DNA of 5,025 nucleotides from Firmicutes bacterium UBA1047 (lineage in GTDB: Bacteria; Bacillota; Clostridia; Tissierellales; Sedimentibacteraceae). The translations under genes were made by a program, and so were the position numbers. The stretch covers positions 5,811 to 10,835 of the forward strand of contig DCDU01000235.1 of NCBI GenBank assembly GCA_002316585.1. Direction: 5' to 3'. This document shows positions 1 to 5,025 of the stretch, piece by piece. Within the stretch, counting starts at the first letter, position 1. Each line of letters starts with the position of its first letter. The notes beneath the pieces are model-generated. The model saw only the letters and a list, made by a program, of their open reading frames with translations. It was not told the DNA's origin and made no database searches.

Positions 1-86
1 TCAACATTTGTCAACGGCAAATCTATAAAATTCAAAATATACAAAAGTTTAAGCTTATCCTGCGCATTTTTATTATCGTTTTTCAA
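1..86 (-). CDS. DUF4364-like protein, N-terminal fragment (runs off left edge)
   Basis: Reading the minus strand from a TTG codon at 86-84 gives 28 open codons to the window edge. The visible protein begins with a short polar stretch and then reads DKLKLLYILNFIDLPLTN. This resembles, from memory, the start of DUF4364 proteins of Clostridia (a 'NKLLLLYIL...MPLTN' pattern), which are thought to have a winged-helix-like N-terminal fold and may regulate transcription. The start is set by a strong GGAGGG ribosome binding site (minus strand, 97-92) lying 5 nt upstream of the TTG. The only nearby ATG is out of frame. The gene diverges from the deacetylase. The family call rests on about 20 residues, so it is moderately sure; the existence of a coding start is better supported than the name. 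Confidence 0.62.
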   Translation of the reverse strand, partial: MKNDNKNAQDKLKLLYILNFIDLPLTNV

Positions 87-90
87 TTTT

Positions 91-97
91 GCCCTCC
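91..97 (-). promoter_or_regulatory. Ribosome binding site that decides a TTG start
   Basis: The minus strand reads GGAGGGC here, an almost perfect Shine-Dalgarno sequence 5 nt before the TTG at 86-84. It is the main reason for accepting the non-ATG start of the DUF4364-like gene. Confidence 0.65.
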
Positions 98-155
98 AAA
101 TTATTTCTAATACGTTTATATAAATATATAATTCTTAATCGTGAAAGTTACAACC

Positions 156-184
156 ATTATATCAAATATGCCGCTAATAATAAA
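156..184 (-). promoter_or_regulatory. Candidate sigma-A promoter for the DUF4364-like gene
   Basis: The minus strand has a perfect -10 TATAAT (161-156) preceded by TG and one base, giving the extended -10 TGATATAAT. The -35 position, 17 nt upstream (184-179), reads TTTATT, a weak match that an extended -10 could compensate. Transcription would start near 149, leaving a leader of about 60 nt before the TTG. Confidence 0.5.
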
Positions 185-185
185 T

Positions 186-203
186 AAGAATTTGAAAATT
201 CTT
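186..203. repeat. 8-2-8 palindrome in the divergent promoter region (possible operator)
   Basis: AAGAATTT and AAATTCTT form a perfect inverted repeat around the two bases GA. It covers the TTGAAA that could serve as -35 of the deacetylase promoter, and it lies just upstream of the promoter proposed for the divergent DUF4364-like gene. That position suits an operator. However, the arms are almost all A/T, and one such palindrome per 5 kb is not unexpected by chance. Confidence 0.35.
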
Positions 204-221
204 CATATGGACATTTATATT
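192..221 (+). promoter_or_regulatory. Candidate sigma-A promoter for the deacetylase gene
   Basis: TTGAAA (192-197) is followed after 18 nt by TATATT (216-221), each 5 of 6 to consensus. An alternative is TGGACA (208-213) with TATAAA (229-234), but its 15-nt spacer is short. Either would give a short leader before the ATG at 261. The exact start cannot be settled from sequence. Confidence 0.45.
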
Positions 222-260
222 AGAATAATATAAAATAGTATGCAGAAAGAGGAGAGTAAA

Positions 261-1352
261 ATGAAAAAAATAATTATTTTAATTGCACTATTATTGCTGA
301 CAGGCTGCTCCGGGAAACCTGCAGATATTGCCGACACTCCTGTTGAGAAAGTAGAAATACCTGCAGCTTCCGGGGGAGAGGAAGAGACAGAAAACATCAA
401 GGAACCCGAAAAAGAAAACGAAGAATTTACGGACGAGGAGGTTATTGCTGCTATCGATATGTCATTGAATCCCAATGAGCTTGGAGAAATTATGATATTG
501 ATGTATCATGGAATCGGTGAAGAAGAATCTGCATGGCAGAGAACTCCCGATAATTTTCGCAAGGATTTGGAATACATGTACCAAAACGGATATCGCATGA
601 TAAGCTTAAATGATTATGCCAAGGGAGAAATTAAAACGAAAGCAGGCTTTACTCCGATAATTCTTACCTTTGACGACGGAAGGCAAAATAATTTCAATTA
701 TATTGAGGTAAACGGCGAAGTTATTATAGACCCGGACTGTGCTGTGGGAATATTGGAAGAGTTTAAAAATAAATATCCTGATTTTGACGTAACTGCAAGC
801 TTTTTTTTAGGAACCAACATATTCGGTCAGGAAGAATATGCTGATAAGAAGCTTAACTGGCTCGTTGAAAATGGGTATGATATAGGAAATCACACATTTA
901 GCCACAATGAAATGGCAACATTGGATTCTGAGCAAATAAGAATGGAAATAGGCTCGGTAAATAATATAATAAAGCAGCATGTGCCTGATTATATTGTTGA
1001 AACTCTTGCTCTTCCTCACGGAAGTAATCCGAAGGACGAATTTATTGAATCAATGATTAAAGGTGAATACGAAGGCAACAAATATGAAACGATTGCGGTT
1101 TTAGACGTAGGCTGGAGACCGGCTTATTCACCCTTTGATACACTGACAAATTTCAGAAGCCTTTACCGTGTGACAGCAAGCGAAATCGATGTGGATAATT
1201 GCGGCATCTATGATTACTTTAATTCATATGAGAAAAACCTTAGAGAAAGGTTTATCAGTGACGGTAATCCTGATGTTGTAACTATTCCGCAAAGACACAA
1301 CGAATATCTCAATATGGATATGGTTGAGGGCAAATTGGTTAATATTTATTAA
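261..1352 (+). CDS. Polysaccharide deacetylase (NodB/CE4-type) lipoprotein
   Basis: This is a predicted surface lipoprotein of 363 aa that probably removes acetyl groups from an N-acetylated polysaccharide such as peptidoglycan; the substrate is not shown by the sequence. An in-frame ATG exists at 240, but AGGAG at 250-254 lies 6 nt before the ATG at 261, and that start gives a clean signal peptide. Residues 1-16 have a KK pair, a hydrophobic core and a lipobox ending LTGC, so Cys16 would be lipidated. Residues about 17-65 are a low-complexity, acidic, Glu-rich tether. The catalytic domain starts near residue 78 (ILMYHGIG). It has NodB motif 1 TFDDG (136-140, Asp138/Asp139) and motif 2 HTFSH (211-215, zinc ligands His211/His215). 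The usual RxPY motif 3 is replaced by LALPHG (249-254). About 70 residues separate motifs 1 and 2, more than in minimal CE4 domains. No classic C-terminal LxH motif is obvious; IPQRH near the end is the only nearby histidine. The family call is secure; activity is likely but unproven. Confidence 0.9.
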   Translation: MKKIIILIALLLLTGCSGKPADIADTPVEKVEIPAASGGEEETENIKEPEKENEEFTDEEVIAAIDMSLNPNELGEIMILMYHGIGEEESAWQRTPDNFRKDLEYMYQNGYRMISLNDYAKGEIKTKAGFTPIILTFDDGRQNNFNYIEVNGEVIIDPDCAVGILEEFKNKYPDFDVTASFFLGTNIFGQEEYADKKLNWLVENGYDIGNHTFSHNEMATLDSEQIRMEIGSVNNIIKQHVPDYIVETLALPHGSNPKDEFIESMIKGEYEGNKYETIAVLDVGWRPAYSPFDTLTNFRSLYRVTASEIDVDNCGIYDYFNSYEKNLRERFISDGNPDVVTIPQRHNEYLNMDMVEGKLVNIY

Positions 1353-1357
1353 AATTT

Positions 1358-1410
1358 GGGGACATTCCTCTTTCTTGTAAATGCGCACCCTATAGTAGAG
1401 GTGTGTCCCC
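1358..1410. repeat. REP/MITE-like imperfect palindrome (GGGGACA...TGTCCCC)
   Basis: The left arm at 1358-1371 (GGGGACATTCCTCT) and right arm at 1397-1410 (AGAGGTGTGTCCCC) pair at 12 of 14 positions, with one further G-U pair in RNA and one mismatch, around a 25-nt loop. It starts 5 nt after the deacetylase stop codon. No T-run follows the right arm directly, so it is not a textbook terminator on its own. GGGGAC-type palindromes of this kind are, as I recall, scattered in clostridial genomes, some associated with REP-type (RAYT) transposases. No transposase is present here. Assignment as a mobile repeat is inference. Confidence 0.5.
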
Positions 1411-1420
1411 TTACCTTGAT

Positions 1421-1440
1421 GGGGCTTTGGCTCCTTTTTT
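1421..1440 (+). terminator. Possible intrinsic terminator after the deacetylase gene
   Basis: GGGGC (1421-1425) can pair with GCTCC (1430-1434), with one G-U pair and a 4-nt loop, and a run of six T (1435-1440) follows at once. The 5-bp stem is short, so termination would be modest. It may act together with the larger palindrome just upstream. It suits its place between the deacetylase and a sirtuin gene that has its own promoter. Confidence 0.4.
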
Positions 1441-1513
1441 GGTTGCAGTGAACTTGTCCGGATAAATCTGAACATCGAGGCTTCTGATGAGGGGGCATAA
1501 TAATTTGATATAT

Positions 1514-1541
1514 TTGAGAAAACTGAGAATTATGATATAAT
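1514..1541 (+). promoter_or_regulatory. Extended -10 sigma-A promoter for the sirtuin gene
   Basis: TTGAGA (1514-1519) is followed after 16 nt by a perfect TATAAT (1536-1541), with TG at 1533-1534 giving an extended -10. The expected start near 1548 sits right at the GGAGG ribosome binding site (1549-1553), so the leader would be very short. A strong promoter here separates the sirtuin from the upstream gene. Confidence 0.65.
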
Positions 1542-1562
1542 ATATATTGGAGGTGTGATTGC

Positions 1563-2270
1563 ATGAATGAAGAATTTAAGGAAATAATTTCAAGAAGCAG
1601 CAACATAGTATTTTTCGGAGGAGCCGGCGTTTCAACCGAAAGCGGCATACCTGACTTTAGAAGCGTTGACGGATTGTACAGCACAAAATATAAATATCCG
1701 CCCGAGATGATGGTTTCTCACAGCTTCTTTAGAAGCAGCACTGAAGACTTCTATGACTTTTACATAAATAAAATGATTTTCTTGGATGCAAAGCCAAACA
1801 GTGCCCATATTAAATTAGCACAGCTTGAAAGAGAAGGAAAATTAAAAGCAGTTATTACACAGAATATTGACGGACTGCACCAAAAAGCGGGAAGCAAAAA
1901 CGTATTGGAGCTTCACGGCTCCGTACACAGGAATTATTGTATGAAATGCGGTAAATTTTACGATGTTAATTTTATCGTTAACTCAAAGGGAATTCCCAAA
2001 TGCTCCTGCGGCGGAATCGTAAAGCCTGATGTTGTATTGTACGAGGAAAGTCTTGACAGCAATGTTATGGAAAAATCCGTTGAATTCATAGAAAAAGCAG
2101 ATGTATTAATAGTGGGCGGAACATCCCTTGTGGTATATCCTGCTGCCGGTCTTATTAATTATTTTAACGGAAGCAAGCTTATATTAATTAACAAAACATC
2201 AACTCAAATGGACAGAAAAGCAGACTTGGTTATCTATGACAGCATCGGCAAAGTATTTGAAGCTTTATAG
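1563..2270 (+). CDS. cobB: Sir2-family NAD-dependent protein deacylase (sirtuin)
   Basis: This cytoplasmic enzyme would remove acetyl (or other acyl) groups from protein lysines, consuming NAD+ and releasing nicotinamide and O-acyl-ADP-ribose. At 235 aa it has the usual length of a compact bacterial sirtuin. The sequence shows GAGVSTESGIPDFR (20-33, NAD binding), TQNIDGLHQKAG (99-110, NAD and nicotinamide pocket), the catalytic His118 in ELHGS, and a zinc-ribbon with Cys126 and Cys129 (CMKC) and Cys147 and Cys149 (CSC). VKPDVVLYEE (153-162) and GGTSLVVYPAAG (185-196) complete the Rossmann-fold signature. The second cysteine pair is CxC rather than the common CxxC, but all four ligands are present. 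I see no Tyr/Arg desuccinylase signature in the expected region, so deacetylation is the more likely activity. The ATG at 1563 has GGAGG 9 nt upstream. It has its own promoter and an 89-nt gap to the next gene, so it appears monocistronic. The symbol is used in the general sense for bacterial sirtuins. Confidence 0.95.
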   Translation: MNEEFKEIISRSSNIVFFGGAGVSTESGIPDFRSVDGLYSTKYKYPPEMMVSHSFFRSSTEDFYDFYINKMIFLDAKPNSAHIKLAQLEREGKLKAVITQNIDGLHQKAGSKNVLELHGSVHRNYCMKCGKFYDVNFIVNSKGIPKCSCGGIVKPDVVLYEESLDSNVMEKSVEFIEKADVLIVGGTSLVVYPAAGLINYFNGSKLILINKTSTQMDRKADLVIYDSIGKVFEAL

Positions 2271-2296
2271 ATTTTGTCAGCATTAAAGAATAAATG

Positions 2297-2324
2297 TTTA
2301 ATAATAAGCACAAAATGGTATATA
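2297..2324 (+). promoter_or_regulatory. Candidate extended -10 promoter for the ferritin-like gene
   Basis: TATATT (2319-2324) is preceded by TG and one base (2316-2318), giving an extended -10. The region 16 nt upstream reads TTTAAT (2297-2302), a weak -35. No terminator hairpin is visible after the sirtuin stop at 2270, so some read-through from the sirtuin is possible. Confidence 0.4.
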
Positions 2325-2359
2325 TTACAATATATAAACGATGAAATAAGGAGGAAATT

Positions 2360-2857
2360 ATGTATAAGGAAGAATTATCAATTATAGCACAAGCTGTTTT
2401 AAACGAAATGGAAGGCTATGAATTTTATAAGATGGCAGGGAAGCAGGCTGATACACAGGGAACCAAAGATGCATTTATGGCTCTCGCAAACGAGGAATTA
2501 AAACATTCGGAATATTTAAAGAAATTATGGACTGCATTAAGCGACGGCGGTGAAGTAAAGATTGAAGAAATATTGTTATCCGGCATAGTGATACCTTCTC
2601 CTGAAATTTACAAATGGGATAAGGTTGATAAGCTGTATTCCACAAAGGAAATGTCTATTTTCGGAATAGGAATGCAAATGGAGAAAAGCTCCATAGATTT
2701 TTATGAAAATGCCAAGAAAAATGCAAAATCGCAATACAGCAAGGATTTATTTGATTTGCTGATTAAGTGGGAAAAAGTTCATTTAGACCAATTCAGCAAT
2801 CAATACAATATATTAAAAGAAGAATGGTGGGCTGAACAGGGGTTTGCTCCGTTCTAA
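2360..2857 (+). CDS. Ferritin-like di-iron protein (rubrerythrin-type, no rubredoxin domain)
   Basis: This is a cytoplasmic four-helix-bundle protein of 165 aa predicted to bind a two-iron centre. In anaerobes such proteins are linked to peroxide reduction, oxidative stress defence or iron handling; which applies here is not shown. Two similar half-sites are visible. In the first, Glu18 in NEMEGYEFY is paired with Glu46-x-x-His49 (NEELKH). In the second, Glu108 (GMQMEKS) is paired with Glu138-x-x-His141 (KWEKVH). That gives the full set of likely iron ligands. There is no C-terminal CxxC rubredoxin domain, so it would need an outside electron donor if it works as a peroxidase. The C-terminus is aromatic (EEWWAEQGFAPF), a tail I associate with short clostridial 'ferritin family' proteins. 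The start has AAGGAGG (2348-2354) 5 nt upstream. It lies 89 bp after the sirtuin and 84 bp before the DUF155 pair, and appears to be its own unit. Confidence 0.85.
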   Translation: MYKEELSIIAQAVLNEMEGYEFYKMAGKQADTQGTKDAFMALANEELKHSEYLKKLWTALSDGGEVKIEEILLSGIVIPSPEIYKWDKVDKLYSTKEMSIFGIGMQMEKSSIDFYENAKKNAKSQYSKDLFDLLIKWEKVHLDQFSNQYNILKEEWWAEQGFAPF

Positions 2858-2903
2858 TTCTTAATATACTTTATTTTGCAACCATGCTGATTTAGCCATG
2901 TTG

Positions 2904-2909
2904 TATAAT
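2904..2909 (+). promoter_or_regulatory. Candidate -10 element for the DUF155 pair
   Basis: A perfect TATAAT lies 33 nt upstream of the first DUF155 start codon. The best -35-like hexamer, TTGCAA (2876-2881), is 22 nt away, which is too far for normal sigma-A spacing. The promoter is therefore plausible but incomplete; an activator might be needed. Confidence 0.4.
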
Positions 2910-2941
2910 TACAATTAGAAAATGAACCACAGAAGGTGAAT

Positions 2942-3763
2942 ATGAAGAACTTAGAGTTTAAAACCTATGCTGTTACAAATGAAATTGATTTAAATAAAAT
3001 TGCGGTAGAATGTAATATCAAGAAAAAGTATACATGGGAAGAACCCTTGATTTTACAGGGCGAATTACTTAAAAGAATTATAAACGAAGTTAATGAAGAT
3101 GAAATAGTGCTTGTATTTTCTTTCGGAAGCATAGTCTTTATAAACTCTGCCAAAGAGCATATCGAAAGATTTATGAGCTATATGAAAAAAATTAAGCCCG
3201 ATATTGATATTGAAAACTATCGAAGATTTCATGATGATTATGCTCTTCATATCAGTGAAGGAGAGGAAATTGAGTTTACCGATGATTATGTTCAGATTCC
3301 CGAAATGGAATTGTTTTATCCTGAGCTGATTTCTGTTGTAATTGCTAAATCTGTTGCTCTTGAGAGAATTGAAGAACAGCTTAGCAAGATTCTTGATGAT
3401 TTGGAAAGCAAAATTGATAATTTAGAAAAGGGAAAGCTTAATATCGGAAATAAGGAGCTTGCTAAGATTACATCCAGAATTGTAAGGCATGAGTACAATA
3501 CCATAGCTTATATAATGATTTTGGATAAGCCGGATATAACATGGATAAATATGAATGCAGAATATTTTTATGAGCAGATGTCTGAATTTTTTGAGCTGAA
3601 TGACAGATATGAAGTAATTAAAAGCAAGACTGAAATACTGAAAAATATAATTGACGGTTTAACAGTAATCAGCCATTCAATCAGGGGTCTTTTTGTAGAG
3701 TGGGTAATTGTTATTCTGATAGTTATCGAAGTTGTTTTGATGGCTGTTGATTTATTAAAGTAG
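2942..3763 (+). CDS. DUF155 (RMD1/RMND1-like) membrane-anchored protein, first copy
   Basis: This 273-aa protein matches the DUF155 family (yeast Rmd1/Rmd8/Mrx10, human mitochondrial RMND1), whose eukaryotic members are tail-anchored-like or mitochondrial inner membrane proteins; RMND1 supports mitochondrial translation. The bacterial role is not established. Visible parts are an N-terminal alpha/beta region with VFSFGSIVFIN (58-68), an acidic stretch (about 106-117, with a DDY), a heptad-like helical region from SVALERIEEQL (137-147) to LEKGKLN (161-167), RHEYNTIAYIMILDKP (182-197), FFELNDRY (216-223), and a single C-terminal hydrophobic helix (about 250-271). This helix holds Glu253 and Glu263, and the protein ends at Lys273. 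The ATG at 2942 is chosen over a GTG at 2936 because AGAAGG (2931-2936) sits 5 nt before it and overlaps the GTG. It is followed after 9 nt by a second, diverged copy. The topology is probably cytoplasmic with a C-terminal anchor. Family call is confident; function unknown. Confidence 0.88.
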   Translation: MKNLEFKTYAVTNEIDLNKIAVECNIKKKYTWEEPLILQGELLKRIINEVNEDEIVLVFSFGSIVFINSAKEHIERFMSYMKKIKPDIDIENYRRFHDDYALHISEGEEIEFTDDYVQIPEMELFYPELISVVIAKSVALERIEEQLSKILDDLESKIDNLEKGKLNIGNKELAKITSRIVRHEYNTIAYIMILDKPDITWINMNAEYFYEQMSEFFELNDRYEVIKSKTEILKNIIDGLTVISHSIRGLFVEWVIVILIVIEVVLMAVDLLK

Positions 3764-3772
3764 GCGGTTAAC

Positions 3773-4576
3773 ATGGAAAGAATAATATTTAATACATATA
3801 AGGTTTCATCAAAACTTCCTCTTTTACAAATTGCTTCATTCTTTAACTTGAAGTTAGAAGGCTGGAAAGAATATATTAAGCTGAATAAGGATGATATAGA
3901 AAAAATCCTGAAGTATTCATCCGAAAAAACGGTATACCTATACAGATACGGCTGCATTACATTTGTTGGATTTAACCAGGACGAAATTTATGTATTTTTA
4001 GAATACTTGAGAAATTCATTTTATGAATTGGACAACAAATTAATGTCTCGTTTTAATGAATTCCATGGGATAGACCTTTCAGAAGATGGAGATATCAAGC
4101 TATGGCATGAATCAGAGGAGCAATTTAAGTATAGTGGGACAATTATGGATATTGCGGCCAATATTCTTGCAAAATCAACAGAGCTGAATAAAATAGAAGC
4201 AGAACTGAAAGTGGTATTGGATGAAGCTGATATGTTTATACGGTATTTAAAAAACGGAAAATTAAGAGCAAACACTAAAAAGGTTGTTTCAATAATCGGA
4301 GAATGTGTCAGATTTAAGTATAATACACTTGAAAGTGTAAGGCTCCTTGACAGACCTCCGGAATTCAACACAATCAAAACAAAAAAAATATTTGATATAT
4401 TCAGTAATTATTATGAATTAAATGAAAGATATGATGTATTGTTAAACAGAATTAATGTTTTAGATTCAATTACGGAAGAATATTTCAGCTTCAGAAGCAA
4501 CCAGTCAGAGCGAAGATTAATTCTTTTTGAAGTTTTTCTTCTTCTGCTCTTCCCCTTAATGCGCCTTCTCCCATAA
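3773..4576 (+). CDS. DUF155 (RMD1/RMND1-like) membrane-anchored protein, diverged second copy
   Basis: This 267-aa protein is a paralog of the gene just upstream, with the same layout and length. Matching blocks are YRYGCITFVGF (57-67) against FSFGSIVFIN, NGKLR (161-165) against KGKLN, FKYNTL (181-186) against HEYNTI, LLDRP (191-195) against ILDKP, and YELNERY (214-220) against FELNDRY. A C-terminal hydrophobic helix (about 249-264) follows. Glu253 in FEV lines up with Glu263 of the first copy, but the anchor differs, with Pro261 and Arg264 near its end. Overall identity is low outside these blocks, so the duplication looks old or the second copy is fast-evolving. It starts 9 nt after the first copy's stop codon. 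Its ribosome binding site, AGGCGG (3762-3767), is weak and overlaps that stop, which suggests translational coupling. Co-expression as two unequal subunits of one membrane complex is the natural inference. Function unknown. No terminator is visible after it. Confidence 0.82.
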   Translation: MERIIFNTYKVSSKLPLLQIASFFNLKLEGWKEYIKLNKDDIEKILKYSSEKTVYLYRYGCITFVGFNQDEIYVFLEYLRNSFYELDNKLMSRFNEFHGIDLSEDGDIKLWHESEEQFKYSGTIMDIAANILAKSTELNKIEAELKVVLDEADMFIRYLKNGKLRANTKKVVSIIGECVRFKYNTLESVRLLDRPPEFNTIKTKKIFDIFSNYYELNERYDVLLNRINVLDSITEEYFSFRSNQSERRLILFEVFLLLLFPLMRLLP

Positions 4577-4591
4577 ATAAATATTCTATTA

Positions 4592-4620
4592 TTGAAATAA
4601 TTGGAAAATTATAGTATAAT
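4592..4620 (+). promoter_or_regulatory. Near-consensus sigma-A promoter for the yifB/comM-like gene
   Basis: TTGAAA (4592-4597) and a perfect TATAAT (4615-4620) are separated by the ideal 17 nt. Transcription would start near 4627, about 22 nt before the ATG at 4649. This is the clearest promoter in the window and marks the last gene as a separate unit from the DUF155 pair. Confidence 0.7.
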
Positions 4621-4648
4621 TTTATAACCTTAAGCTATTGGAGGTATT

Positions 4649-5025
4649 ATGCTTTCAAAAATTAAAACATGTGTCCTTTATGGATTGGAAGGTTATGAAG
4701 TAGATGTGGAAACGGATTTATCGGGAGGTCTTCCTAATTTTAATATTGTCGGCTTGCCGGATATTTCAATAAAAGAATCAAAGGAAAGAGTGCGGTCTGC
4801 CGTAAAAAACTGCGGATTCGGCTTTCCCGTAAGCCGGATTACGGTTAATTTGGCACCGGCAAATTTAAAAAAGGAAGGAAGTCAGATAGACCTTCCCATA
4901 GCGGTAGGAATACTTTCCGCTACCAAAGCAATTCAAAGAAAAGTAGATGAAAAAACATTCATTATCGGCGAATTATCCTTGGACGGAAAAATTAACGCAA
5001 TAGACGGTGCTTTGCCCATGGTTAT
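4649..5025 (+). CDS. YifB/ComM-type Mg-chelatase-like AAA+ ATPase, N-terminal part (runs off right edge)
   Basis: The open frame from ATG 4649 gives 125 codons to the window edge. The family usually has about 500 aa, so roughly the first quarter is present. Family hallmarks in order are VGLPD (34-38), ESKERVRSA (43-51), ITVNLAPANLKKEG (64-77), IDLPIAVGIL (80-89) and GELSLDG (107-113). These form the N-terminal ChlI-like subdomain; the Walker A and B ATPase motifs would lie beyond the window. ComM of this family acts as a hexameric helicase that promotes branch migration during DNA uptake and recombination. In species without proven competence its role is unclear. GGAGG (4640-4644) lies 4 nt before the ATG, and a strong promoter precedes it. 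In many Firmicutes a dprA-like gene follows, which cannot be checked here. Confidence 0.93.
   Translation, partial: MLSKIKTCVLYGLEGYEVDVETDLSGGLPNFNIVGLPDISIKESKERVRSAVKNCGFGFPVSRITVNLAPANLKKEGSQIDLPIAVGILSATKAIQRKVDEKTFIIGELSLDGKINAIDGALPMV

Noticed and set aside
240..260. Upstream in-frame ATG for the deacetylase
   Set aside because: It would put seven polar residues before the signal peptide, and the ribosome binding site lies inside this stretch, correctly spaced for the ATG at 261.
807..1019. Minus-strand open frame of 70 codons inside the deacetylase gene
   Set aside because: It lies wholly opposite a gene with clear NodB motifs, has no good ribosome binding site and gives no recognisable protein.
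1224..1684. Two overlapping minus-strand open frames across the deacetylase end, the GC-rich spacer and the sirtuin start
   Set aside because: They overlap two well-supported genes on the other strand, and the predicted proteins show no family features. They are by-products of the palindrome region and antisense coding.
2879..2903. Bulged dyad (CAACCATG/CATGTTG) just upstream of the -10 of the DUF155 pair
   Set aside because: The stem is only 4 plus 3 base pairs with a bulge and a 10-nt loop, too weak to claim as an operator or terminator.
3568..3957. Minus-strand open frame of 129 codons spanning the junction of the two DUF155 genes
   Set aside because: It is antisense to two convincing genes and its sequence is mostly the shadow of their helical and membrane segments.
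4021..4377. Minus-strand open frame of 118 codons inside the second DUF155 gene
   Set aside because: It is antisense shadow. The plus-strand frame carries the conserved family blocks and this one has none.
4588..4601. ATTATT-GA-AATAAT palindrome over the -35 of the yifB/comM-like promoter
   Set aside because: The arms are pure A/T and 6 bp long, expected by chance in such DNA. Its overlap with the -35 is explained by the TTGAAA hexamer itself.

Overview
This window looks like chromosomal DNA from a low-GC, probably anaerobic member of the Clostridia/Tissierellia. The support is AT-rich intergenic DNA, strong GGAGG-type ribosome binding sites, sigma-A promoters close to consensus, a DUF4364-type protein, a ferritin-like protein without a rubredoxin tail, and a compact sirtuin. 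The genus cannot be fixed from the sequence.

Layout. At the left edge a minus-strand gene with a TTG start (1-86, partial, DUF4364-like) diverges from a plus-strand lipoprotein polysaccharide deacetylase (261-1352). They share a divergent promoter region of about 160 bp containing an 8-2-8 palindrome. After the deacetylase lies a 210-bp intergenic stretch. Its middle part is clearly richer in G+C (about 49% over 1381-1500) and carries a GGGGACA/TGTCCCC imperfect palindrome plus a small hairpin with a T-run. Next come a Sir2-type NAD-dependent protein deacylase (1563-2270) and a ferritin-like di-iron protein (2360-2857). Two tandem, diverged DUF155 (RMD1/RMND1-like) genes follow (2942-3763 and 3773-4576), 9 bp apart, each with a C-terminal membrane anchor. 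The window ends inside a YifB/ComM-type Mg-chelatase-like ATPase gene (from 4649), which has its own near-consensus promoter.

How the genes work together. The only convincing operon is the DUF155 pair. Most other genes have a recognisable promoter of their own, so this is mainly a run of single transcription units. The deacetylase lipoprotein acts at the cell surface, the sirtuin and ferritin-like protein in the cytoplasm, and the DUF155 pair at the membrane. No shared pathway is evident.

The most interesting item is the DUF155 pair. The family is known mainly from eukaryotes (yeast Rmd1/Rmd8/Mrx10, human RMND1), and its bacterial role is poorly described. Here two unequal paralogs share a conserved core and a glutamate inside the membrane segment. 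There is no CRISPR array, tRNA, rRNA or intact mobile element.
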